Assembly (NCBI GenBank): GCA_902494855.1
Contig: CABUVC010000124.1
Coordinates: 1 to 5,060, forward strand
Direction of reading: 5' to 3'
Length of the DNA: 5,060 nt
From: an uncultured Collinsella sp.
GTDB lineage: Bacteria > Actinomycetota > Coriobacteriia > Coriobacteriales > Coriobacteriaceae
Shown: positions 1 to 4,820 of the stretch, piece after piece
How positions within the stretch are numbered: position 1 is the first letter of the stretch
How the letters are laid out: each line of letters begins with the position of its first letter
The notes under the pieces: model-generated
The model's database searches: none
Told to the model about the DNA's origin: nothing
The model's input: the letters and a program-made list of their open reading frames with translations, nothing else
Translations under genes and position numbers: made by a program

Positions 1-1
1 G

Positions 2-1495
2 CTCGAACAGCGTCGTACCGCCGCACTTGAGCAGGCGACTACGGAGCTCGTGAGCGTCCGGCAGGAGATGGACAAGAAGTTCGGCAACTACTCGGTGGTT
101 CGAAACACCATGGTCGGTATTCTCCAGGCAACCGATGCAGCGCTCGTGCGCAAGGCGACGATTTCGACGGTCTCCGAGGAGTTAATGATTTCTACCCCGG
201 ACTACTGGCTGGCGCCTGTCCTGGTTGCCCTTGCGGCATGGATCAACAACAACCGAGATCTTGCGGAGCGCGCAATACGTGAGGCTGTCAAACGTGACAA
301 CGAGCACACGTCGCTTGCGATGGCTCTGATCTGCAGACGTAATAACCGCACGGCTACGTGCTACGAATGGCTAGCGCGCTACTTCTCGACGCAAAACGCC
401 GCCCGCATCGATGCCGATGCGATGGTCTACATCGATGCCTATATCAACGGCATCTTCGGAACCGACGAAAAGCACCTGTGCGACGACTATATGGCGGGCT
501 GGATCGAGCAGATCAGAAATCAGAGCCCTGAGTTCGAGAATGAGCAGTCAGAGTCATGGGCGGAGTACTTTACCGGCTACGAGGAGGATATGAGCTCGAG
601 ATATCCGGCGCTCAAGGTGGTGGTCAAGGAGTTTGACTACATAAATAAGTATCTCGGAAAAGTCGAGGCAATCGAGAGCATCTCCAATGACTTCGCCGAC
701 CTCAAGGCTTCTGATGTTGACGAGAGGACGCTTGCCGAGCAGGTTGACAGGCATTTGATGGAGCTCGTTAACTCCGATGACTCCAAGGAGCGAAATTTGC
801 GCCGCCAGGAGGAGTATCTTCTTGCGGTCAAGGCATTTGGCGGAGACGTAGAGCGCGCCCGAGAGCTCGTCAATCGTCGCCGCGATGAGAAGCGTCAGCA
901 GACGATGAACATCATCGACCAGATGACACGCTCGATGCGCGACCAGAGTGCGTCTGTGGATGTGCATAAGAAGAAGACCGCGATTCAGTTTTTGGGTTCC
1001 TATATCAACGGTGGTTTCAACCGGTATCGCAAGAGCGATATCCCCGAATTTCCGCAGGCGATCACCCTTGACTTCGACGGATGGACAAGCAGGGCGGTTA
1101 CCGGCGATGAGGGTAATGCGCTGCGCGGCGATTATGTTCGCTATGTCGGTGAAGAGAAGAAAAAGGAGCTCGCTGAGCTTGATGTCAAGGTTGCGAAGGG
1201 CAACAAGAGCCACAAGATAGCGGCCGTTGTCCTCGCTGTTTTGGGAGTAGCTTTCTTTGCGTTTGTAAACCAGGTTATTGGCATTCTGCTTCTTGCGGGG
1301 GCTGGCTATTGTCTAGTAAAGACGGGCCTCTCGAGCAAGCAGCGCGCTGCGGAGGCAGAAGAGATTGAGGCCAAATACTCCAAACGGATCCAGGAAGGCT
1401 GTTCCGAGATCGATCTGGCGCTTAATCAGTGGAAGAGCGCGAAGGAAGCGGCGGCCGAGCGCAGCGACCTGCTTAAGCTCGATAAGGTTGCCTAG
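2..1495 (+). CDS. Unrecognised helical protein with C-terminal membrane hairpin (5' end outside window)
   Basis: I do not recognise this protein. The reading frame is open from the first bases of the window, and the residues before the GTG at 50 (LEQRRTAALEQATTEL) continue the same charged helical pattern. That GTG has only a GGAG three bases away, so I treat the gene as starting upstream; a 481-residue product from GTG 50 is the alternative. Counting from that GTG, residues about 50-115 are helical and Ala/Leu-rich (around DYWLAPVLVALAAW), resembling tetratricopeptide-like helical repeats. Residues about 195-320 are long charged helices, probably partly coiled coil. Residues about 390-423 hold two hydrophobic stretches separated by FVNQV, which looks like a membrane hairpin. 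A charged helical tail of about 55 residues follows. I see no nucleotide-binding or catalytic motif. Inference: a membrane-attached scaffold or the tail of a larger membrane-remodelling or stress protein. The small acidic gene follows after 41 bases and probably shares the transcript. Confidence 0.8.
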   Translation, partial: LEQRRTAALEQATTELVSVRQEMDKKFGNYSVVRNTMVGILQATDAALVRKATISTVSEELMISTPDYWLAPVLVALAAWINNNRDLAERAIREAVKRDNEHTSLAMALICRRNNRTATCYEWLARYFSTQNAARIDADAMVYIDAYINGIFGTDEKHLCDDYMAGWIEQIRNQSPEFENEQSESWAEYFTGYEEDMSSRYPALKVVVKEFDYINKYLGKVEAIESISNDFADLKASDVDERTLAEQVDRHLMELVNSDDSKERNLRRQEEYLLAVKAFGGDVERARELVNRRRDEKRQQTMNIIDQMTRSMRDQSASVDVHKKKTAIQFLGSYINGGFNRYRKSDIPEFPQAITLDFDGWTSRAVTGDEGNALRGDYVRYVGEEKKKELAELDVKVAKGNKSHKIAAVVLAVLGVAFFAFVNQVIGILLLAGAGYCLVKTGLSSKQRAAEAEEIEAKYSKRIQEGCSEIDLALNQWKSAKEAAAERSDLLKLDKVA

Positions 1496-1536
1496 CCGAT
1501 AGGATTGACTCGATAACCATGAATGGAGTGAAATAG

Positions 1537-1728
1537 ATGACTGATGAAGTGACTGATTTCGACCATAACGATGCCGCGATGCAGGACTTCGATGCATTGA
1601 GCGAGCTCGATAGTCTGTTTGAAGAGGACGAGCGACTGAAGCAAGCTGAGAACAATGTTTTGACTCAAAATCTCTCAGGCTTTGCAAACTGCTTTCCCGA
1701 TTGGGATTTGCATCCGCCGGTAGCGTAG
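1537..1728 (+). CDS. Small acidic protein with FPDWDLHPP tail
   Basis: A 63-residue protein of unknown function. The ATG is preceded by GGAG (1525-1528) at a spacing of 8 bases, a good ribosome site, which is the main reason for believing so short a gene. The product is extremely acidic: 16 Asp/Glu against two Lys/Arg. Residues 1-40 alternate acidic and hydrophobic residues (DFDALSELDSLFEEDERL), which could form an amphipathic helix. The acidity stops at about residue 40, and the last residues (F53 P D W D L H P P61) form a distinct aromatic/proline tail that looks like a short linear binding motif. There is no signal peptide, membrane segment or metal site. It lies 41 bases after the large unrecognised gene with no terminator between, so it is probably co-transcribed and may be that protein's partner or adaptor; this is inference only. 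Confidence 0.72.
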   Translation: MTDEVTDFDHNDAAMQDFDALSELDSLFEEDERLKQAENNVLTQNLSGFANCFPDWDLHPPVA

Positions 1729-1761
1729 AAAAGCGCTTGAAACACAAGCTGCGATCATTTG

Positions 1762-1777
1762 GAAACATCGATGTTTC
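1762..1777. repeat. Perfect 16-bp palindrome
   Basis: GAAACATCGATGTTTC is a perfect inverted repeat centred between 1769 and 1770. It lies 33 bases after the stop codon of the small acidic gene. It could be a protein-binding site, or in RNA a 6-bp stem with a TCGA loop that protects the 3' end of the upstream transcript. It sits directly before the GC-rich hairpin at 1779. Confidence 0.6.
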
Positions 1778-1778
1778 T

Positions 1779-1817
1779 GCGGGCTAGAAGCCATGGGGCT
1801 TTTGGCCCGCTGTCTTT
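1779..1817 (+). terminator. GC-rich hairpin, possible weak terminator of the upstream pair
   Basis: GCGGGC (1779-1784) pairs with GCCCGC (1805-1810), and inside it AAGCC (1788-1792) pairs with GGCTT (1797-1801) around an ATGG loop. A 3x3 internal loop lies between the two stems. The following bases TGTCTTTC are only moderately T-rich, so termination may be incomplete. Its place about 50 bases after the small acidic gene fits the end of that transcription unit. Confidence 0.45.
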
Positions 1818-1819
1818 CA

Positions 1820-1838
1820 TATGCCGGTCGGCGGCATA
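1820..1838. repeat. 7-bp inverted repeat
   Basis: TATGCCG (1820-1826) and CGGCATA (1832-1838) are perfect inverted repeats around a GTCGG loop. No T tract follows, so this is not a typical terminator. It is one of a run of stem-loops in this intergenic stretch; its role is unknown. Confidence 0.45.
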
Positions 1839-1874
1839 GGGCATCAACCGTATTCTAGGTTCTTGGACGCCAGG

Positions 1875-1893
1875 CCGATTCGCTTCGGATCGG
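1875..1893. repeat. Short hairpin
   Basis: CCGATTCG (1875-1882) can pair with CGGATCGG (1886-1893) as an eight-pair stem with one T-G wobble and a three-base CTT loop. An alternative pairing of CGCC (1868-1871) with GGCG (1893-1896) competes with it. No T tract follows. It could be part of a structured leader or small RNA, or simply chance. Confidence 0.35.
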
Positions 1894-1929
1894 GCGCTAC
1901 ACCAACTTTCTCGAGACTACCAATCTGAC

Positions 1930-1966
1930 AGGGCCTTGTCCGTACGTGGACGGGGCCCTTTTGTGT
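1930..1966 (+). terminator. Rho-independent terminator
   Basis: AGGGCC (1930-1935) pairs with GGCCCT (1954-1959). The stem continues through two U-G wobbles and GTCC (1938-1941) with GGAC (1948-1951), giving about 12 pairs around a short loop. TTTTGTGT follows at once. This is a strong intrinsic terminator on the + strand; the other orientation lacks a T tract. It ends whatever transcript crosses the 1729-1929 stretch and insulates the toxin-antitoxin operon that begins just after it. Confidence 0.85.
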
Positions 1967-1988
1967 GGCCTAACAGGTTTGCTATACT
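1961..1988 (+). promoter_or_regulatory. Promoter of the toxin-antitoxin operon
   Basis: TATACT (1983-1988) is a good -10 hexamer and is preceded by TGC, giving an extended -10 element (TG at 1980-1981). A weak -35 candidate TTGTGT (1961-1966) sits 16 bases upstream and lies inside the T tract of the terminator. Initiation would fall near 1995, leaving a leader of about 20 bases before the antitoxin ATG at 2014. The call rests on the -10 and the position. Confidence 0.6.
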
Positions 1989-1996
1989 GCTAGCAA
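1979..1996. promoter_or_regulatory. Inverted-repeat operator candidate over the -10 box
   Basis: TTGCTA (1979-1984) and TAGCAA (1991-1996) form a perfect inverted repeat with a six-base spacer that covers the -10 hexamer. Type II antitoxins of the ribbon-helix-helix class typically bind such palindromes in their own promoter and repress the operon, more strongly together with toxin. The placement here fits autoregulation by the downstream RelB/DinJ-like protein; binding itself is inference. Confidence 0.6.
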
Positions 1997-2013
1997 GCAG
2001 AGAGGAGCTCGCT

Positions 2014-2358
2014 ATGGGTGCAGCAACGGTGCAGCTCAACACGCGAATCGATCCTATGCTCAAGGCTGGTGGCGATGCGGTCCTAGCTCGCAATGGGCTG
2101 GGGCCGAGCGATGCCATTCGCGCGCTGTGGGTCTATCTTGTCGAGCATCAAGCGTTGCCGGGATTTATGCTGGCGGATAAGCGTGAGCTGCCCCGCGCGA
2201 AGAGCCTTGCCGAGCAGGGGTGTGGCCTAGCTTTTTCCTCGTTGGGGCTAAGCGCTTCGGATTTTGCGCCAGCTGAATCGTCTGCGGAAGACTGGGATGC
2301 CGTACGCGATGATATGTACGATGCGATGATTGCCGACATGGAGGCGAATTGCCGATGA
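2014..2358 (+). CDS. RelB/DinJ-family antitoxin
   Basis: A 114-residue antitoxin. Residues 4-11 (ATVQLNTRID region) form the DNA-binding beta strand of a ribbon-helix-helix fold, followed by a helix to about residue 27 and the second helix starting at GLGPSDAIRALWVYLVEH (28-45). The pattern V-N-x-R-(I/V)-D-P-x-LK ... G-L-x-P-S-x-AIR ... LP is characteristic of the RelB/DinJ family. The C-terminal half (60-114) is acidic and is expected to wrap the toxin and to be protease-sensitive when free. The start at ATG 2014 is preceded by GAGGAG (2002-2007) at a spacing of 6; the frame is open back to 1936, but that would run through the terminator and promoter. The stop overlaps the start of the PIN gene (ATGA), so the two are translationally coupled. 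It likely represses its own promoter through the inverted repeat at 1979-1996. Confidence 0.88.
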   Translation: MGAATVQLNTRIDPMLKAGGDAVLARNGLGPSDAIRALWVYLVEHQALPGFMLADKRELPRAKSLAEQGCGLAFSSLGLSASDFAPAESSAEDWDAVRDDMYDAMIADMEANCR

Positions 2359-2822
2359 TTGAGGCAAAGCGTCTGCTGGTAGATACGAACGTTTGGCTCG
2401 ATTATTACCTACAAGAGGGGGCATTCGACGAAGCGAAGTACCTGGTGGAGCTTGCCGAGGCAGGAAAGATTGACCTTCTGTACGCGCCGACGACGGCAAA
2501 GGACGTGTTCTATATTTTGCCTCGGCGTCTAGCCCGGCGGAATGCGAATGGGATTAACGTGTCATTTGCCTCGGCGTCATGGGCCTGCATCGAGCACATG
2601 ATGCAGGTGGCGACCGCCTCTCCGCTTTCGTTGGCAGAGTGCGAGATGGCGCGCATGCTTGGCAAGCGCATGCCGGATCTTGAAGACAACCTCATCATTG
2701 CTTCGGGCGAGACGGCAGATGTTGACTACGTAGTCACGAGTGACCGACGCATGCTGGAGGCAATGCCTGAGGTGTGCCTGACGCCCGCCCGCGCACTCGA
2801 GATGATCGGGATCCTCGACTAA
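2355..2822 (+). CDS. PIN-domain toxin (putative RNase)
   Basis: A 155-residue PIN-domain protein, expected to be a Mg2+-dependent endoribonuclease acting as the toxin of this operon. The first strand carries LLVDTNVWLDYYL (7-19) with the catalytic Asp10 and the T/S-N signature. TTAKDVFYIL (46-55) supplies a second acidic residue, Asp50. DLEDNLIIA (108-116) supplies Asp108 and Asp111, and VVTSDRRML (126-134) supplies the final Asp130. This order and the D-x-E-D helix resemble the PIN_3 type of PIN domain. All acidic positions needed for an active site appear present. The ATG at 2355 shares bases with the antitoxin stop (ATGA) and has GGAGG (2340-2344) ten bases upstream; an in-frame TTG at 2349 is a poorer choice. 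PIN toxins are usually paired with VapB-type antitoxins, so a RelB/DinJ-like partner is notable. The RNA target cannot be told from sequence. Confidence 0.88.
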   Translation: MIEAKRLLVDTNVWLDYYLQEGAFDEAKYLVELAEAGKIDLLYAPTTAKDVFYILPRRLARRNANGINVSFASASWACIEHMMQVATASPLSLAECEMARMLGKRMPDLEDNLIIASGETADVDYVVTSDRRMLEAMPEVCLTPARALEMIGILD

Positions 2823-2887
2823 CCTTGCCTGCCTCGTTTCGCTATCATATGGGGCAATGTGAACCTCATGCAACTTTGGAGGACGGT

Positions 2888-3355
2888 ATGGCGGATAACG
2901 CCGAGATGCTATTCTCGCCCGAGCTGGTGTTTTTTGATTGGGAGTGTGCGACGCCGGATGAGGTGTTTGCGCAGCTCGAGGACGAGCTCGCTCCGCGCGG
3001 CTACATTGCCGAGGGTTGGCTCGACGCCGTCCGCACGCGCGAGGACGCCTATCCCACGGGTCTCGCTATGCCGGCGGCAAACATCGCCATTCCGCATACC
3101 GATCCGGGATTTGTGGCCAAGCCCTATATCGCGGTGGTAAAGCTCGCTGCCCCTGTGACGTTCAACGCGATGGCGGGTATGGGCGCCCCGGTGCCGGCGC
3201 AGATTATCATCAATCTGGGCATTGCCGAGCCGGGCGGCCAGGTCGAGGCCCTGCAAGCGCTTATGAATATCTTTATGGATGCCGACGCTGCAGCCGATGT
3301 ACTCGGCCAGACCACGCCGCAGGGCATGGTCGACGCCATCCGCCGCCACTTTTAA
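2888..3355 (+). CDS. PTS EIIA domain protein, galactitol/fructose type
   Basis: A 155-residue single-domain EIIA of the phosphotransferase system (PTS_EIIA_2 fold). Such proteins accept phosphate from HPr on a histidine and pass it to EIIB during sugar uptake. The motif YPTGLAMP (55-62) followed by NIAIPHTDP (65-73) matches the active-site region, with His70 as phospho-acceptor; VTFNAMAG (90-97) and the final helices around ALQALMNIF (121-129) complete the domain. Length is normal for GatA-like EIIA. The start ATG at 2888 has GGAGG (2878-2882) five bases upstream; an open frame extends back to 2774 but overlaps the toxin gene and has no better ribosome site. No EIIB, EIIC or sugar enzyme lies nearby, so the substrate is unknown and it may serve a transporter elsewhere or act as a regulator. 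It is 65 bases after the toxin gene with no terminator between. Confidence 0.9.
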   Translation: MADNAEMLFSPELVFFDWECATPDEVFAQLEDELAPRGYIAEGWLDAVRTREDAYPTGLAMPAANIAIPHTDPGFVAKPYIAVVKLAAPVTFNAMAGMGAPVPAQIIINLGIAEPGGQVEALQALMNIFMDADAAADVLGQTTPQGMVDAIRRHF

Positions 3356-3373
3356 GGCCGGCACTTGGGGGCT

Positions 3374-3440
3374 GTCCCTAACTGTCGGCAGAAAAGGAAC
3401 GTCCCTAACTGTCAACTGCCAGACCTGTCCCCTTTGCACC
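3374..3440. repeat. Tandem intergenic repeat, GTCCCTAACTGTC units
   Basis: GTCCCTAACTGTC occurs exactly at 3374-3386 and 3401-3413, a period of 27 bases. A third, partial GTCCC follows at 3427. The units are linked by sequence such as AAAAGGAACGTCCC, which I associate with dispersed extragenic repeats in gut Actinomycetota and with REP-like elements mobilised by single-strand transposases; that link is from memory. It falls between the EIIA stop and the foldase promoter and encodes nothing. Confidence 0.65.
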
Positions 3441-3451
3441 AAAATGGTGCA
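3435..3451. repeat. Small hairpin at the edge of the repeat
   Basis: TGCACC (3435-3440) and GGTGCA (3446-3451) form a 6-bp stem with an AAAAT loop. No T tract follows on the + strand. On the minus strand the stem is followed by AAGGGG, so it is not a terminator there either. It is probably the end structure of the adjacent extragenic repeat. Confidence 0.5.
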
Positions 3452-3498
3452 GATTAACCCGTCTCCCACGCACCAGGCGTGTCGCGGGGGCTGCGTTG

Positions 3499-3507
3499 TG
3501 ACACAAT
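3499..3507 (+). promoter_or_regulatory. Possible extended -10 promoter for the foldase gene
   Basis: TG at 3499-3500 followed by A and CACAAT (3502-3507) resembles an extended -10 element. No good -35 is visible at the expected distance. It would give a leader of about 30 bases before the ATG at 3543. The preceding repeat makes a new promoter here plausible, but the call is tentative. Confidence 0.35.
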
Positions 3508-3542
3508 GGCGTTTGTTCGATTCGTGATGCGAAAGGCCAAAC

Positions 3543-4766
3543 ATGGCAAATAAGAAAAAGAACCCCGAGGTCGCGCCGGCGTCCGAGCAACGGTCCCGCG
3601 CCGCCTCTAGCTCTCGCAAGAAACAGCGCAAGACCTATGTGTCCAAGACCGTCAAGATTGTCCTGGTGGTCATCGGCGTGCTGGCGATGCTGCTCTCCGT
3701 CTCGGCCATGGCGTGCTCCGGCCTGATGTCGCAGACCGAAAGCGCCAACTCGGGCTATAAGCTCACTGGTGGCGTGGCTGCCACCATCAACGGCACCAAC
3801 CTCACCGAGGACACCGTGACCAAGCAGATCATGAGCATGCGCACGTCCTATGGTTATACCAAGGACAAGGATTGGGCGCAGTACCTGGTCAACAACGACC
3901 TTACGCCCAAGAAGTACCGCAAGCAGCTCATCGATTCCTACACGCAGCAGATTCTGCTTCAGCAGGCGCAGAAGGAAAACGGCGTGACGGTGTCGGATGA
4001 GGAAGTCGAGAAGGCTTGGAAGGACGCGTGCAAGAGCGCGGGCGGCGCCAAGACCTTTAAGAAGACCCTTAAGACTTACGGCTACACCGAGGACACCTAT
4101 AAGAGCTCGCTCAAGGAGAGCCTAGCGCAGCAAAAGCTCAAGGAAGCCGTGGCGCCCACCAGCAAGCCCAAGGACAGCGAGATCGTCGATTACATCAACG
4201 AGAACCTGTCGAAGTACAACGATGCCCGCCGCTCGTCGAACATCCTGATCAAGGTCGATTCCGACGCATCCGACGAGGACAAGGCTGCCGCCAAGGCCAA
4301 GGCGCAGGAGTGCCTGGACAAGATTAACTCCGGCGAGCTGAGCTTCGAAGACGCCGTGAAGCAGTATTCCGACGACACCGGTTCCAAGGAGAAGAAGGGC
4401 GATGTGGGCTGGGACAAGCTCACCACCTTCGTCGACAGCTATCAGGCGGCGCTCGAAGGCCTTAACAAGGGCGACGTGAGCGACGTCGTCGAGTCGACGT
4501 ATGGTTACCACATCATCAAGTGCACCGACTACTTCCATGTCGATAGCCAGGTCGATGACATTAAACAGGTGCCCAAGGACATCAAGAAGTATGTCTCCAA
4601 CGTGGTGAAGACGCAGGCAGAGAGCACTGCGTACAGCGAGTGGCTGGAGCAGTACAAGAAGGACGCCGACATCACCGTTAACCCCATGCCCAAGGACGTG
4701 CCGTACAACGTCAGCCTGAAGGGCGTCACCAAGAGTTCGACCGACAATTCGTCGACGACTGAGTAA
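3543..4766 (+). CDS. Membrane-anchored parvulin-type foldase (SurA/PrsA-like)
   Basis: A 407-residue extracytoplasmic peptidyl-prolyl isomerase-like chaperone, expected to help fold exported proteins at the outer face of the membrane. Residues 1-36 are unusually long, hydrophilic and Lys/Arg/Ser-rich. Residues 37-57 are a membrane segment ending in SAMAC58; Cys58 could be a lipidation site, but the lipobox is poor (Ala at -3, Met at -2), so an uncleaved anchor is equally likely. Residues about 77-205 match a SurA N-terminal chaperone region (VAATINGTNLTEDTV, then helices). Residues about 229-330 are the parvulin domain: SSNILIKV, LSFEDAVKQYSDD, KGDVGW (285-290) and GYHIIKCTD (321-329). The usual His of the first motif is Asn233, while His323 is present. 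The tail (396-407) is Ser/Thr-rich. The start has GAAAGG (3531-3536) six bases upstream. Codons are more C-ending than in the gene at 2-1495, suggesting a core, well-expressed gene. Confidence 0.88.
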   Translation: MANKKKNPEVAPASEQRSRAASSSRKKQRKTYVSKTVKIVLVVIGVLAMLLSVSAMACSGLMSQTESANSGYKLTGGVAATINGTNLTEDTVTKQIMSMRTSYGYTKDKDWAQYLVNNDLTPKKYRKQLIDSYTQQILLQQAQKENGVTVSDEEVEKAWKDACKSAGGAKTFKKTLKTYGYTEDTYKSSLKESLAQQKLKEAVAPTSKPKDSEIVDYINENLSKYNDARRSSNILIKVDSDASDEDKAAAKAKAQECLDKINSGELSFEDAVKQYSDDTGSKEKKGDVGWDKLTTFVDSYQAALEGLNKGDVSDVVESTYGYHIIKCTDYFHVDSQVDDIKQVPKDIKKYVSNVVKTQAESTAYSEWLEQYKKDADITVNPMPKDVPYNVSLKGVTKSSTDNSSTTE

Positions 4767-4771
4767 TCATG

Positions 4772-4797
4772 GGGCGGTGCCCGCGTGAGTGCCGCCC
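4772..4797. repeat. Inverted repeat between the foldase and YqeY genes
   Basis: GGGCGG (4772-4777) and CCGCCC (4792-4797) can form a 6-bp GC stem with a 14-base loop. No T tract follows, so it is unlikely to be a full terminator. It may reduce read-through or stabilise the 3' end of the foldase message within an otherwise closely spaced pair. Confidence 0.4.
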
Positions 4798-4820
4798 ACG
4801 CTATCGAGGAGGATTTGCAG

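Noticed and set aside
554..1213. Minus-strand open frame of 219 codons
   Set aside because: It lies wholly within the plus-strand gene, has no recognisable motif or ribosome site, and is best explained as an antisense shadow of a GC-rich coding region.
1505..1533. TTGACT as a -35 for the small acidic gene
   Set aside because: The bases 17 downstream (GTGAAA) do not resemble a -10, so I keep the small gene in the upstream operon.
1840..1930. Possible tRNA or SRP RNA
   Set aside because: There is no cloverleaf with a TTCGA arm and no conserved SRP loop; only short stems are visible.
1936..2013. Upstream extension of the antitoxin frame
   Set aside because: It would start inside the terminator stem and span the promoter and operator; ATG 2014 has a good GAGGAG at proper spacing.
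2825..2848. TTGCCT and TATCAT as a promoter for the EIIA gene
   Set aside because: The spacer is only 12 bases and no TG precedes the -10, so the promoter is not supported, although TATCAT alone may be used.
2774..2887. Upstream extension of the EIIA frame
   Set aside because: It overlaps the end of the toxin gene and matches no EIIA sequence; ATG 2888 has GGAGG five bases upstream.
2909..3631. Minus-strand open frame of 240 codons
   Set aside because: It covers the EIIA gene, which has clear family motifs and its active-site His, and also runs across the intergenic repeat. Its product has no domain pattern.
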